From assembly GCA_963734065.1 (NCBI GenBank), contig CAVTFN010000003.1, positions 248,001 to 312,000 on the forward strand: a stretch of DNA of 64,000 nt, read 5' to 3'. Numbering within the stretch: the first letter of the stretch is position 1; each line of letters begins with the position of its first letter. The translations under genes were made by a program, and so were the position numbers. Of this stretch, positions 33,004 through 41,882 are shown one piece after another. The DNA comes from DATBLE01 sp963734065 (GTDB lineage: Bacteria > Actinomycetota > Thermoleophilia > Gaiellales > Gaiellaceae). Below the pieces are notes generated by a model. The model worked only from the letters and a program-made list of their open reading frames with translations. It was not told where the DNA came from and did not search any database.

Positions 33004-34055
33004 CGGGAGCCTCCACGGGTCCATGGCCGTCGCCTGCTCTTTCGTTTGCTCCGCGCGGGCGGTCGTGCCGCCGGTGCGGGGTGGACGGGAATCCGCTCGA
33101 TCCCGACGGAGACCGAGAGCAGGGCCGTCGCCATGCCCGCGACCACCGCCAGCAGCACCGCCAGCCGCGCGGCCGCCGCCGGCAGCGTCGAGATCACGTA
33201 GCCGTGCACGAACACCCCGAGGGAGCCGACGCTGAACGTGGCGGCGGCGACGCCGATCCCGGCCGCCGCCCAGATGCGCAGCGAGCCCCACGGACGCCGG
33301 AGGGAGACGAGGGCAAGGGCGAGCAGCGCCGCGACCACGCTCACCTCGACCCATTCGCCCGCCCCGCTGATCTCGTCGGCGGTGGCGAACGACGTGCTCG
33401 CCCCCAGCGCGCCGAAGGCCGCCAGGGCGCCCAGGACGACGAGCAGCCGGGGCCGGTCCTTCGGCAGCCGCCAGGCGGCACCCGCCACTGCCGCCGCCAG
33501 CAGCACGGCGCCGACCGCCCAGGGCCAGGTGCTCGGGCGCGAGACCCGGACGACGGTGCCCGTGAGGGCGGTGGGCCGCCCGTCCAGCTCGACCGGAATC
33601 GACCACCGCCCGACCGCACCGGATCGAAGGTCGGTCGGCGGAGCGAGGCGGTGGTCGTGCCAGCGCAGCCCGTGCCTCCGCGTCGCGAGCGACCACGAGG
33701 CACCGTTGCCCGCCGTCGCCCGGATCAGCTTCGCGCCGGCGGCGGTCGGCGAGTGGCGATTGACCCACACGCCCCGGGAGTCGAAGCGGATCATCGGCTC
33801 CTGCAGGTCGCCCAGGACGACCAGCGTCGTCGGCGGGTCGACTTCCAGCCGGAGCCCCCGGTCGCCGTCCACGATCGTCGGCCGGACGCGGCGTAGCGCG
33901 TGCGTCGCGTGCGAGACGCGCAGACGGAAGTCCAGTGCGACCGTCGGCGCGCCGGAATGCGCGGCGGCTGCTCCCGGAAAGGCCAGGAAACCGCCGATGA
34001 CGATCAACACGCGGGCGGGGACACGGAGTGCCCGCCCACGGGCCGAATGTTGCAA
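33000..34055 (-). CDS. Membrane protein of the copper-type operon, unknown family
   Basis: About 351 residues. TTG at 34055 has GAGAGGAG upstream; a signal sequence (RVLIVIGGFLAFPGAAAAHS) gives a mature N-terminus beginning with His, as in copper carriers. An extracellular beta domain (about residues 40-190) precedes five membrane helices, from WAVGAVLLAAAVAGAAW to LAVLLAVVAGMATALLSVSV. The topology, soluble domain then helices, recalls CopC-CopD or YtkA-like proteins, but no motif is diagnostic. Confidence 0.65.
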   Translation of the reverse strand: MQHSARGRALRVPARVLIVIGGFLAFPGAAAAHSGAPTVALDFRLRVSHATHALRRVRPTIVDGDRGLRLEVDPPTTLVVLGDLQEPMIRFDSRGVWVNRHSPTAAGAKLIRATAGNGASWSLATRRHGLRWHDHRLAPPTDLRSGAVGRWSIPVELDGRPTALTGTVVRVSRPSTWPWAVGAVLLAAAVAGAAWRLPKDRPRLLVVLGALAAFGALGASTSFATADEISGAGEWVEVSVVAALLALALVSLRRPWGSLRIWAAAGIGVAAATFSVGSLGVFVHGYVISTLPAAAARLAVLLAVVAGMATALLSVSVGIERIPVHPAPAARPPARSKRKSRRRPWTRGGSR

Positions 34056-34098
34056 CGCTGCTCCTCTCGAACGGCACCCCGACGGGGTGCACGAAGGG

Positions 34099-34686
34099 CT
34101 AGGCCGGGGAGAGAGCGGGCGGTGCGCGGAGAGCGGCGTGCAGGGCGAGCGGCCGCGAGCGGCGGGGCTCGCCGGGAGCCCGGCTCCAGGCGCGTGTGAC
34201 GAGCTGCCTCGCCGGGCGCGGACGCCGGTCTGCGAAGAGGGCACGGACGGCCCTCTCGCCCAGCCGCGCCAGGAAGGCGAGGGCCGCCGCGCTCGCGGTG
34301 ACCACGGCGACGACGAGGAGCCATCTCCCGTCCGCGACGGAGACGACCGAGAGGGAATGGGCGGCGACGCTGTGCTCGATCGACTCCTGCACGAGCAGGA
34401 ACGCGAGCCCCGACATCGCCAGCCTGATCGCCGACTGGTCGAACGACCGGCCGGCGGCCAGGCACGGCAGCCGGAAGTCGCGGCGGACCAGCCCGAACAG
34501 GACGAGTCCGGCGAGGCCCGCGACCGCCGCCAGCGACAGTCCGGCGATCAGCGGCTGATACCAGCTCAGATAGGCGTGACGTTCGTCGGCCGGGCGGACC
34601 GCGTGGTAGAGGGCGATGTGGCCGACCAGCGCGCAGACAGCGGCAGCCAGGAGCCGTCCGAGCACGCCGATCGATCGCGACCGCAC
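34099..34686 (-). CDS. Integral membrane protein, first gene of the copper-type operon
   Basis: A 195-residue protein from a GTG with four hydrophobic helices: VLGRLLAAAVCALVGHIALY, LIAGLSLAAVAGLAGLVLFG, then a central one (AIRLAMSGLAFLLVQESIEH) and WLLVVAVVTASAAALAFLA. His residues at helix ends (GHIALYH, ESIEHSVAAHS) could bind metal. The basic, Pro-rich tail is probably disordered. It ends 43 bases before the next gene. No family is known. Confidence 0.6.
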   Translation of the reverse strand: MRSRSIGVLGRLLAAAVCALVGHIALYHAVRPADERHAYLSWYQPLIAGLSLAAVAGLAGLVLFGLVRRDFRLPCLAAGRSFDQSAIRLAMSGLAFLLVQESIEHSVAAHSLSVVSVADGRWLLVVAVVTASAAALAFLARLGERAVRALFADRRPRPARQLVTRAWSRAPGEPRRSRPLALHAALRAPPALSPA

Positions 34687-34748
34687 GACCTGAAGAATGC
34701 GTGCTCGGAGGCGTCCGGCGCAAATGGCAACGGTTACGGCTCCCCGCG

Positions 34749-34818
34749 TAGGGACTGTCCCCGTAGAAACCGCTGCGAGCCCAGCCGTTAGGGTCAGACC
34801 CCTGCGGGGTCAGACCCT
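34749..34818. repeat. Dispersed two-palindrome intergenic repeat, copy 3 (overlaps the synthetase stop)
   Basis: TAGGGACTGTCCCC, spacer GTAGAAACCGCTGCGAGCCC, then two GGGTCAGACCC units. Only one GGGACTGTCCC unit is present. The last eight codons and stop of the A-T-TE synthetase (SGSDPAGV, then TGA at 34794-34796) are read from the repeat itself. Confidence 0.85.
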
Positions 34819-37298
34819 GAGAGATCGCCGGCGACGGCGAGTGCCTCCCCGAGCAGGTCGGCCAGCTCGTCGACGTGCGGCTCTTGCACCATCGAGTCGT
34901 GCGTCCCGGGTATCTCCAGGACCTGGGTCTCGCCTGTGAGCAGAGGGGTCATGTCCAGGAGGTGGGACACGTCCCGGTCTCGGGTGGACAGCACGAGCGC
35001 AGGGCCGTCATACGGCGCCGGCCGGTAGCGGCGGCCCTGGCGGGCGCTGAGGTCGACGTAGACACGGCACTGCTCGGCGTACGGCCTCGCGACGATCCCG
35101 GCCGTCGCCACCCGCGCGCGCAGTCGCAACGACGCCGTCAGCTGGCGGGCGATGCCCCTGCCGACCGCGTAGAGGCTCCGGCTCGGTCGACCGTCGGCGG
35201 AGACCTTCGCCCACCGGCGGAGCCGCTCCCCGTACCCGAACGGGTGCCAGGCGGGGTCGAGCAGGACGAGCAGCGCCACCCGCTCGCCGGCCGCCTGGAG
35301 GCGGTGCGCGATCTCGAATGCGGTCACGGCGCCGAACGAATAGCCGCCGATCAGATACGGCCCCGAGGGCTGGACGACGCGGAGCCCGCGCACGAACCTG
35401 GCCGCCGTCCGTTCGACCGTCCGGTCGGGCAGCCCGCGCCGCTCGAACCCGCGGGGGATGAACGAGTACATCGGGCGGCCGAGCCGGTGGGCGAGCGGCA
35501 GGAGCTGGTGCAGCACGTAGTCCCCGCCGGGGACGCAGAAGAACGGTGCGCCCGTTCCCCCGAGCTCGAGCGGCCACGCGACGCTGCCGCCGTGGTCGGC
35601 CGTGCCGAGCTGCCGGGCGAGCGCATCGATCGTCGAAGCGCCGAGCAGGTCGTGCGGCTTCAGGTCGACGCCCAGCTGATCCTGGATGCCGGCCAGCACC
35701 TCCGTCATCGACATCGAGTCGAGGCCGAGCTCGAACACGTCGTCGGCCGCGCCGACGCGCTCGACGCCGAGCGCCCTGCCGACGATCTCCGCAAGCGCCT
35801 GCTCGCGCGGGTCGTCGGGCGGCGTGTATCCGGCCTCCCGGGACATCGCGTCCAGCGCCGCCCCCCGGAAGCCGTCGCGGTCGATCTTCCCCCAGAGGTT
35901 CCGGGGGACCTCGCCGACGCGGACGAACGTGGAGGGGATCATGTACGGCGGCAGCCGTTCGGCCAGCTCCGTCCTGAGATCCGGCGCGGAGAAGGCCGCC
36001 TCCGTTCCGGGGAGGATGTGGGCGACGAGCCTCGTCTCCGCGTCGACCGTCACGGCAGACACCACTGCCTCACGCACGTCGGGCAGCTCCGCGAGCGCAT
36101 GCTCGACTGCCTGCGGGTCGACCATCTGGCCGTGCACCTTCACGCGCAGGTCGACACGGCCCAGATGCTCGAGCCGCCCGTCGGCGAGCAGACGCCCGCG
36201 GTCGCCGGTCCGCACCGCCCGCCCGCCACCGTCCGCCGCGAGGAACCGCCGTGCTTCCTCCTCGGGGTCGTCCCAGTAGCCGAGGGCGATGTCGGGGCCG
36301 CGCACGACGATCTCGCCGACCTCGCCGGCGGGCACCGGACTGCCCGATCCGTCGACGACCTCGACCTCCTGCCACGGGTAGATGCGGGCGAACGGAATCG
36401 GCCCGTCCTCGAGCGGCTCACCGGGCTCGAAGGCCGTCGTCGCGATGAACCCCGCCTCGGTCGACCCGTAGATGACCGCCAGGGATGCCTCCGGCAGCAC
36501 GCGGCGGGCGGCCCGCAGGTCCTGACCCTCGCAGCGCTCGCCTCCGACGAGGACGAGCCGCATCGAGCTCGTCCGGCGGCCCCGCCGGTCGAGCGCCGCA
36601 GCCGTTGCGCGCAGGGCGGAAGTCGACGTCATGTGCATCGTGACGCCGGCGTCGGCAACCCACTCGGCCAGAGCCTCGATGCCGTGGACGGCGGGGTCGA
36701 AGAGGCAGCCGCAGGCGCCGCCGAGCAGGGCGCCCAGCACCGGTCCCTGCGCGGCGCCGAACGACAGCGGCAGCGTGACCGCCACCCGGTCGCCGGGCTC
36801 GATCCCGCACGCGGTCGGTGACCAGGCGAGCTGCCGCTGGCTCTTGACCGTTCCCTTGGGCCGGCCGGTCGAGCCCGAGGTGAAGTTGATCACCGACGGC
36901 TGGTCCGGCTCGATCGGCAGCCGCGGGTCGTCTCCGCGCCCGTTGGCACCGCCGACGAGCTGCTCGGCCGAGACGGGGGCGACGCCGAGACGCTCCGCGA
37001 TCAGGTGCACGCGCTCGGGCGGGTCGCGCGGGTCGAGCGGGACGAACGGACGGCCAGCCTTCAGGGTGCCGAGCATGACGACGATCGTCGCCGGCTCGAG
37101 CGGCGCGACCATTGCCACCGGCCCGTCGCCGCCCTGCTCGACCAGCCGGTGCGCGACGCCGTTCGACAGCGCGTCGAGCTCTGCGAACGTCAGCCGGCGG
37201 TCGCCGGCTTCGAGCGCGGTGTGCTCACCGAATCGCTCGACCGCAACGCGGAACGCGCCGGGGATCGTCTCGGCGGCGGAATCGAGCGTGTCGGCCAT
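34794..37298 (-). CDS. Single-module NRPS-like enzyme: adenylation, carrier, thioesterase (A-T-TE)
   Basis: An 834-residue synthetase. The A domain (1-490) has FTSGSTGRPKG, YGSTEAG, TGDRGRLLADGR and the lysine motif LWGKIDRD. The carrier domain (515-585) has LGLDSMSMTEV, with Ser38-type phosphopantetheine attachment. The thioesterase (600-825) has the elbow GGYSFGAV, Asp in LLVLLDPAW and His in IPGTHDSM. No condensation, ketoreductase or methyltransferase domain is present. A-T-TE enzymes activate one acid and release or dimerise it, as in atromentin-type synthetases. Neither substrate-code nor tailoring genes allow the product to be named. The C-terminal eight residues come from a repeat. 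Confidence 0.9.
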   Translation of the reverse strand: MADTLDSAAETIPGAFRVAVERFGEHTALEAGDRRLTFAELDALSNGVAHRLVEQGGDGPVAMVAPLEPATIVVMLGTLKAGRPFVPLDPRDPPERVHLIAERLGVAPVSAEQLVGGANGRGDDPRLPIEPDQPSVINFTSGSTGRPKGTVKSQRQLAWSPTACGIEPGDRVAVTLPLSFGAAQGPVLGALLGGACGCLFDPAVHGIEALAEWVADAGVTMHMTSTSALRATAAALDRRGRRTSSMRLVLVGGERCEGQDLRAARRVLPEASLAVIYGSTEAGFIATTAFEPGEPLEDGPIPFARIYPWQEVEVVDGSGSPVPAGEVGEIVVRGPDIALGYWDDPEEEARRFLAADGGGRAVRTGDRGRLLADGRLEHLGRVDLRVKVHGQMVDPQAVEHALAELPDVREAVVSAVTVDAETRLVAHILPGTEAAFSAPDLRTELAERLPPYMIPSTFVRVGEVPRNLWGKIDRDGFRGAALDAMSREAGYTPPDDPREQALAEIVGRALGVERVGAADDVFELGLDSMSMTEVLAGIQDQLGVDLKPHDLLGASTIDALARQLGTADHGGSVAWPLELGGTGAPFFCVPGGDYVLHQLLPLAHRLGRPMYSFIPRGFERRGLPDRTVERTAARFVRGLRVVQPSGPYLIGGYSFGAVTAFEIAHRLQAAGERVALLVLLDPAWHPFGYGERLRRWAKVSADGRPSRSLYAVGRGIARQLTASLRLRARVATAGIVARPYAEQCRVYVDLSARQGRRYRPAPYDGPALVLSTRDRDVSHLLDMTPLLTGETQVLEIPGTHDSMVQEPHVDELADLLGEALAVAGDLSGSDPAGV

Positions 37299-37421
37299 CG
37301 GTGGTTCGCAGTGTGCGCCGGACGCGGGAGGCCGGCAAGCACCCCATTCGGGGGACTTTGCCGCTTCCCCATCGACAACCCGGCCAGGTTCGCACACAAT
37401 GGGCTGCGGGAGAGAGCCGAG

Positions 37422-38294
37422 ATGACGAGAGTGAACCTTGCCCTGCTTCGGGGTGTCTGCCAGACGCCGGCCTACGCCGCCCAGGAGTGCGGCTTCTTCC
37501 GCAAGCACGGCCTCGACGTGAAGATCCAGGTCGCGTCCACGGCGTGGCTCGTGCCGGAGCAGATGGTGTCCGGCGCGATGGACTTCGCCGTGATCCCGTG
37601 GACGCGCGTCGCCGCGGCCAGCTCGCGCGAGGAGGATCTCATCCTGATCTGCGGCTCCGGCTGCGAGGAGGCGGCGCTCGTGCTCCGCGCCGGCGTCGCG
37701 CTCGACGACGTGCACACGCTGGCCGTGCCGCAGGAGGGCGGGATCAAGGATCTGACCGCCGCAGCTCTCGTCCAGAGCCTCGGCTGGCAGGACCGGCAGA
37801 AGCTCCGCATGCCTTCCGGCGACGGCGCGATCCTCGCGCTCGTCGGCCAGGGTGCGGATGCCGCTTCGATGGTCGAGCCTTACGCGACTGCGCTCGAGGA
37901 GCAGGGGCTCGGGTCGGTCGTGAAGCGGACCGGCGACGTCTGGCCGGGAGCGCCCGGCTGCTCGCTGACGACGACGCAGCGGATGATCGACCGCGACCCT
38001 GAGCTGGTCCGTGAGGTGGTTGCCGCGTTCGTCGAGGGTGCCTCGTTCGTCGAGGAGAACCCAGCCGACGCGGCGGCGATCGCCGAGGGCTACATCGGCG
38101 TCCACCGGAACTTCATCGAGCGGGCGCTGGAGCACAACCGGCCGTCGGTCGACGCGCTCTCGAACCACGACGCGATGGACGCGATCCTCTCGCTGATGAT
38201 CGAGCTCGGCTACATCGACCAGAAGCCCACCGGCTTCGCCGATCTCAGCCACCTCGAGGCGTTGCGTCAGAACACGTTCTCGCAGGCGGTCTGA
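37422..38294 (+). CDS. NMT1/THI5-like ABC substrate-binding protein without signal peptide
   Basis: A 290-residue periplasmic-binding-protein fold: VNLALLRGVCQTPAYAAQEC, then FRKHGLDVKIQVASTAWLVP, VSGAMDFAVIPWTRVA and later ADAASMVEPYATALEEQGLG. It resembles the nitrate/taurine/thiamine-precursor binders. No signal peptide or lipobox can be seen, and no permease or ATPase is adjacent. It may work inside the cell as a sensor or enzyme (THI5-like proteins use their fold catalytically), or the export signal is missing. Divergent from the synthetase, 123 bases apart. Confidence 0.75.
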   Translation: MTRVNLALLRGVCQTPAYAAQECGFFRKHGLDVKIQVASTAWLVPEQMVSGAMDFAVIPWTRVAAASSREEDLILICGSGCEEAALVLRAGVALDDVHTLAVPQEGGIKDLTAAALVQSLGWQDRQKLRMPSGDGAILALVGQGADAASMVEPYATALEEQGLGSVVKRTGDVWPGAPGCSLTTTQRMIDRDPELVREVVAAFVEGASFVEENPADAAAIAEGYIGVHRNFIERALEHNRPSVDALSNHDAMDAILSLMIELGYIDQKPTGFADLSHLEALRQNTFSQAV

Positions 38295-38374
38295 GCGCTC
38301 GCTGACGAAAGCTCGCCGGCCGGCGGGCTCGACACCCGGGGAGGCGCTACGCTCGCGGCGGTGGCCCGGCTGAC

Positions 38375-39028
38375 ATGAGCGCGCTCGTCTATCGCGAGCG
38401 TCCGGCGGACGGCGAGGCTGCCGGACTGCTCGTCCTCCACCACGGCCGCGGCGCCGACGAGCAGGATCTGCTCGGCCTCGCCGACGTGCTCGATCCGGAG
38501 CACCGCCTCCACGTCGTCACCCCGCGGGCGCCGCTGGCCATCCAGGGCTGGCCTGGCTACCACTGGTACGTCGTCCCGCGGGTCGGTTATCCCGACCCGG
38601 AGACCTTCCACGCCGCGTTCGCGGCGCTGGCCGCCCTCCACGACGAGCTCTGGGAGCGCACCGGCCTGACGCCCGACCGGACCGTCCTGGGCGGCTTCTC
38701 GATGGGCACGGTGATGAGCTACTCGCTCGGGCTGGCCGCCGAGCGCCCCGCATCGGCGGGGATCCTCGCGTTCTCGGGCTTCGTCCCGACCGTCGAGGGC
38801 TGGGAGCCGAGCCTGGGCGACCGGACGACCACTCGCGCGTTCGTCGCCCACGGCCGCAACGACCCGGTCATCGACGTCACCTTCGCCCGCCGCGCCCGCG
38901 AGCTGCTCGAGTCGGGCGGGCTCGACGTCGACTACCACGAGTCCGACGTCGTCCACCAGATCGATCCCGCGCACATTCCGGCAGCCGTGGAGTGGCTTTC
39001 GGACGTCCTGCCCTCGCGAGCGTCCTAG
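38375..39028 (+). CDS. Phospholipase/carboxylesterase family alpha/beta hydrolase
   Basis: A 217-residue esterase. LLVLHHGRGADEQDLLGLAD carries the oxyanion hole, the nucleophile is in LGGFSMGTVMSY, the Asp in AHGRNDPVID and the His in DVVHQIDPAH. The layout is that of the YpfH/carboxylesterase 2 group acting on short-chain or lysophospholipid esters. No signal peptide. Its stop overlaps the stop of the convergent M23 gene. Confidence 0.88.
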   Translation: MSALVYRERPADGEAAGLLVLHHGRGADEQDLLGLADVLDPEHRLHVVTPRAPLAIQGWPGYHWYVVPRVGYPDPETFHAAFAALAALHDELWERTGLTPDRTVLGGFSMGTVMSYSLGLAAERPASAGILAFSGFVPTVEGWEPSLGDRTTTRAFVAHGRNDPVIDVTFARRARELLESGGLDVDYHESDVVHQIDPAHIPAAVEWLSDVLPSRAS

Positions 39029-39891
39029 AGCTCTCGTTCCTCGTTGACGAAGGTGAGGACGAGGTGGCCGCGGGATGCGTTGCCGCGGATGTCGGCCGCC
39101 TCCACGTCGAGCCGGTAATCGCCGTCGGGGAAGGGCGTCGTGTCGAACCCGCGCGCGACCCAGAAGCGGAACAGCCCCGGCTTGTTCGGCTTGTTCTGGC
39201 GCGTCCCGGGCGCGTACACGTCGCCGAAGTGCACGTCGCTCGGCGGCTTGCCGGCGATCTTCGGGACGAACGACTTCCGGAAATCCGACGAGATCCGCCA
39301 GGCGACGTACGCGTGGGCGTTGCGGACGAGCCGCCAGCGGATCAGCGCGGGCGTGACCGGCATCCCGTGCCAGGCGGGTTGTGGTGCGGAGAGCGGCGGC
39401 CGGTCGAACGTCTCCACGATCAGGTCGATACGCCCGAAGACCTCGTCGAGTGGGCGCGAGCAGAGGACGCGCGAGACGACGGGCTCGCCGTAGTCCGCGA
39501 ACGGAGTCATCGCTCCCGGCCGCAGGGGGTTCCAGTAGGCGTCGCCGCGCCGCTCGGCGAGGTGCACGTGGCCCCAGGTCTTCGCGATGTGTCCGAGCAG
39601 CGCCCCCTTGCGGATGCGCGCGCCGTCGGCAACGGAGGGCACGACATGCCAGTACGAGTGCTCCCGCGAGCCCTCGACCTCGATCACGGTGATGTTCTCG
39701 CCGTCGATCGAGACGCGGCCGCCCTTGACGGCGTAGACGGCGGTGCCGTCGAGGGCGCTGACGTCGACGCCGAAGTGGAACGACTTGCCGCCGCCGTCGC
39801 CGATGCGCGGGTCGCCGAACAGGCCACGGACCGGATGCTGGCGGTCGAACGGCTTGATCGGCCACGGGTGAGCGTCTCCGCTCGGCGACAC
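39025..39891 (-). CDS. M23-type peptidase domain protein
   Basis: A 288-residue protein. The LytM-like domain has the metal-binding FHFGVDVSALDGTAVYAV (His and Asp) and the catalytic WGHVHLAE (His-x-His). A second part (about 175-288) is a beta-sandwich-like domain ending YRLDVEAADIRGNASRG. It would cleave peptidoglycan cross-bridges, but no signal peptide is visible from the GTG at 39891. Either the start lies elsewhere or it is exported by another route. Some M23-like proteins lack activity; here the His/Asp/His set is present. Confidence 0.8.
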   Translation of the reverse strand: MSPSGDAHPWPIKPFDRQHPVRGLFGDPRIGDGGGKSFHFGVDVSALDGTAVYAVKGGRVSIDGENITVIEVEGSREHSYWHVVPSVADGARIRKGALLGHIAKTWGHVHLAERRGDAYWNPLRPGAMTPFADYGEPVVSRVLCSRPLDEVFGRIDLIVETFDRPPLSAPQPAWHGMPVTPALIRWRLVRNAHAYVAWRISSDFRKSFVPKIAGKPPSDVHFGDVYAPGTRQNKPNKPGLFRFWVARGFDTTPFPDGDYRLDVEAADIRGNASRGHLVLTFVNEEREL

Positions 39892-39991
39892 GATGGCGGA
39901 ACCGTAACGGCTCTCGGGTGCGCGTGCGGCCGCCCGACCCGGCTGTCACGGGCTCGTGCATCGTCATCGCGTCGCGCAGTAGGGTTGGGCG

Positions 39992-40885
39992 ATGCCGCCG
40001 CTCGCTCTCGACCGCCTCGGCCGTATCGGCGTCTGGAGCAGCGGCATCCCCAACGAGCCCGCCGCTGCCGTCCGTGACGGCCTCACCGAGCTCGAGGAGC
40101 TCGGCTATCCGGCGGTCTGGTTCGGCGAGGCGTTCTCGCGCGAGAACCTGTCGACGTCTGCGCTGGCGCTCTCGTGGACACGCGAGCTGGTGGTCGCCAC
40201 CGGGATCACGAACGTGTACGCGCGCGATCCGGCCGCGGCCAACGCCGGCGCGAAGACACTCGGCGAGGCGTTTCCGGGTCGCTTCGTGCTCGGGCTCGGG
40301 ATCAGCCACGCGCACGCCGTCGAGCTCCGCGGTCAGACGTACGGGCCGCCGCTCACGACCATGCGCGCCTATCTCGACGGGATGGAGGCGGCCCCGTACA
40401 TGGGGCCCGAGCCGGCCGAGCGCGTCCCAATCGTCCTGGCCGCGCTCGGCCCGAAGATGCTCGACCTCGCCCGCGACCGCACCGACGGTGCGCATCCCTA
40501 CTTCGTCCCGCCCGAGCACACCGCTGTGGCCCGCGAGCGGCTCGGCGCCGGCAAGGTGCTCGCGCCCGAGCAGGCGGTGATCCTCACCGACGACGCCGAC
40601 CGCGCGCGCGAGCTCGCGCGCGAGCACGTCGCCTTCTACATGACCGCGCCGAACTACCGGAACAACATGCTCCGGCTCGGCTTCGACGAGTCCGATCTGG
40701 ACGACGGCGGCAGCGAGCGGCTCCGCGACGCGATCGTCGTTTGGGGCGACGAGGCCGCGATCCAGGCCCGCGTGCAGGCCCACCTCGACGCGGGCGCGGA
40801 CCACGTCTGCATCCAGACGCTGCCCTCGGGGGTGCTCGACCTCGACGCCCTCAGGCGGCTCGCGCCGGCTCTGCTCGGGCTCTGA
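39992..40885 (+). CDS. LLM-class F420-dependent oxidoreductase
   Basis: A 297-residue luciferase-like TIM barrel: RIGVWSSGIPNEPAAAV, then LEELGYPAVWFGEA, TRELVVATGITNVYARD and FPGRFVLGLGISHAHAVE. The GLGISH loop and TYGPPLTTMRAYLDGM region fit the TIGR03620 group that uses reduced F420. The substrate is unknown. A dispersed repeat begins four bases after the stop. Confidence 0.88.
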   Translation: MPPLALDRLGRIGVWSSGIPNEPAAAVRDGLTELEELGYPAVWFGEAFSRENLSTSALALSWTRELVVATGITNVYARDPAAANAGAKTLGEAFPGRFVLGLGISHAHAVELRGQTYGPPLTTMRAYLDGMEAAPYMGPEPAERVPIVLAALGPKMLDLARDRTDGAHPYFVPPEHTAVARERLGAGKVLAPEQAVILTDDADRARELAREHVAFYMTAPNYRNNMLRLGFDESDLDDGGSERLRDAIVVWGDEAAIQARVQAHLDAGADHVCIQTLPSGVLDLDALRRLAPALLGL

Positions 40886-40888
40886 GCC

Positions 40889-40971
40889 AGGGACTGTCCC
40901 CGAAGGGGACTGTCCCCGCAGAGCCGCAGCGAACTCAGCCGTCGGGGTCAGACACCTTCGGTGTCAGACCC
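40889..40971. repeat. Dispersed two-palindrome intergenic repeat, copy 4
   Basis: Two GGGACTGTCCCC units joined by GAA, spacer GCAGAGCCGCAGCGAACTCA, then the hairpin GGGTCAGACACC/GGTGTCAGACCC with TTC loop. It starts four bases after the oxidoreductase stop and is followed by seven A. Confidence 0.88.
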
Positions 40972-41030
40972 AAAAAAAGAGGGATCGCGGCCGGATCAAG
41001 CCGTTTCGGGCTCCCCTGGGATCCGGCCGC
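40972..41030 (-). terminator. Intrinsic terminator of the Crp-family gene
   Basis: On the minus strand the arms GCGGCCGGATC (41030-41020) and GATCCGGCCGC (40997-40987) form an 11-base-pair stem. It is followed after eight bases by T7 (40978-40972). It lies 55 bases beyond the crp-type stop at 41085. Confidence 0.75.
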
Positions 41031-41084
41031 GCACCGATCGAGGGGTGTTCTGCCCGATGCCGGCCGCGCCCAAACACGAATGTT

Positions 41085-41759
41085 CTAGGCCCGGTCGAGC
41101 GCGGGGGAGCGCGCACGCCGAGCGATGTCGGCGGGGTCGAGGACGATTGTCTTTCCGCGGGCGAGGCGCAGTGACCCGCGTTCCTGCTCGGCGCGGAGGA
41201 CGCGGTTGGCGGTCGCCCGCGACGTGGCCGCGAGCGCGGCGATGTCCTCCTGCGTGAGCGAGATCGACGTTCCTGCCTCGGCTTCGCCGTAGTGCTGCAC
41301 GAGCTCGAGCAGCCGGCGGAGCACGCGCGTCTCCGCGGGCACGAAGATCGCTTCCAGCAGCCGGTCGCTGGCGCTGCGAACCCGCGCGGCGAGCAGCTGG
41401 ACGAGCACGTCGTTCACCTCCGGGTAGTCGCGGCGCATCCGTTCGAAGTCCTCGCGGCCGATCGCGAGGGTCTCTCCGGCCTCGACCGCCGTCACCGTCG
41501 TCGAGCGCGGGACCGGGTCGACGAGCGCGAGCTCGCCGAAGGCCTCGCCCGGGCCGTGGATCGCGACCATGACGCTGTCCGTGCGCTGCGTGACCACGCG
41601 CGCCGAGAAGTGCCCCTTCAGGACGAGGTGGAGGCTGTCGGCCGGGTCACCGCGGTGGAAGACCACCTGGCCGCGCGCGAAGCGGCGGAGCCGCGCCACC
41701 GCGACGAGCTGTCGGAGCTCGGCCTCGGGCAGGCCGCGAAACAGCTGGGTGTCGATCAC
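41085..41759 (-). CDS. Crp/Fnr-family transcription regulator
   Basis: A 224-residue regulator. The N-terminal cNMP-binding roll has FARGQVVFHRGDPADSLHLV and GEAFGELALVDPVPRSTTVT, where the Glu and Arg of the phosphate cassette are kept. The dimer helix is followed by a winged helix-turn-helix (SLTQEDIAALAATSRATANR). It should bind DNA in response to cAMP or a like ligand. GTG at 41759. It is divergent from a small exported protein, and its own terminator follows. Confidence 0.92.
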   Translation of the reverse strand: MIDTQLFRGLPEAELRQLVAVARLRRFARGQVVFHRGDPADSLHLVLKGHFSARVVTQRTDSVMVAIHGPGEAFGELALVDPVPRSTTVTAVEAGETLAIGREDFERMRRDYPEVNDVLVQLLAARVRSASDRLLEAIFVPAETRVLRRLLELVQHYGEAEAGTSISLTQEDIAALAATSRATANRVLRAEQERGSLRLARGKTIVLDPADIARRARSPALDRA

Positions 41760-41882
41760 AGGCGAACTGTCACCGTCGTCACACGGCGAATGTCACGGCG
41801 ACGACGGAGGGGGAAGCGAGCCGCCCGGCGCGCCGTCTTCTGGGCAATGCAGCACAGGACAGAGGATAGGGGGGAGAGGACG

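Noticed and set aside
37005..37421. N-terminal extension of the NMT1-like protein
   Set aside because: These codons are antisense to the synthetase gene and read as Arg/Glu-rich shadow; ATG at 37422 starts the fold.
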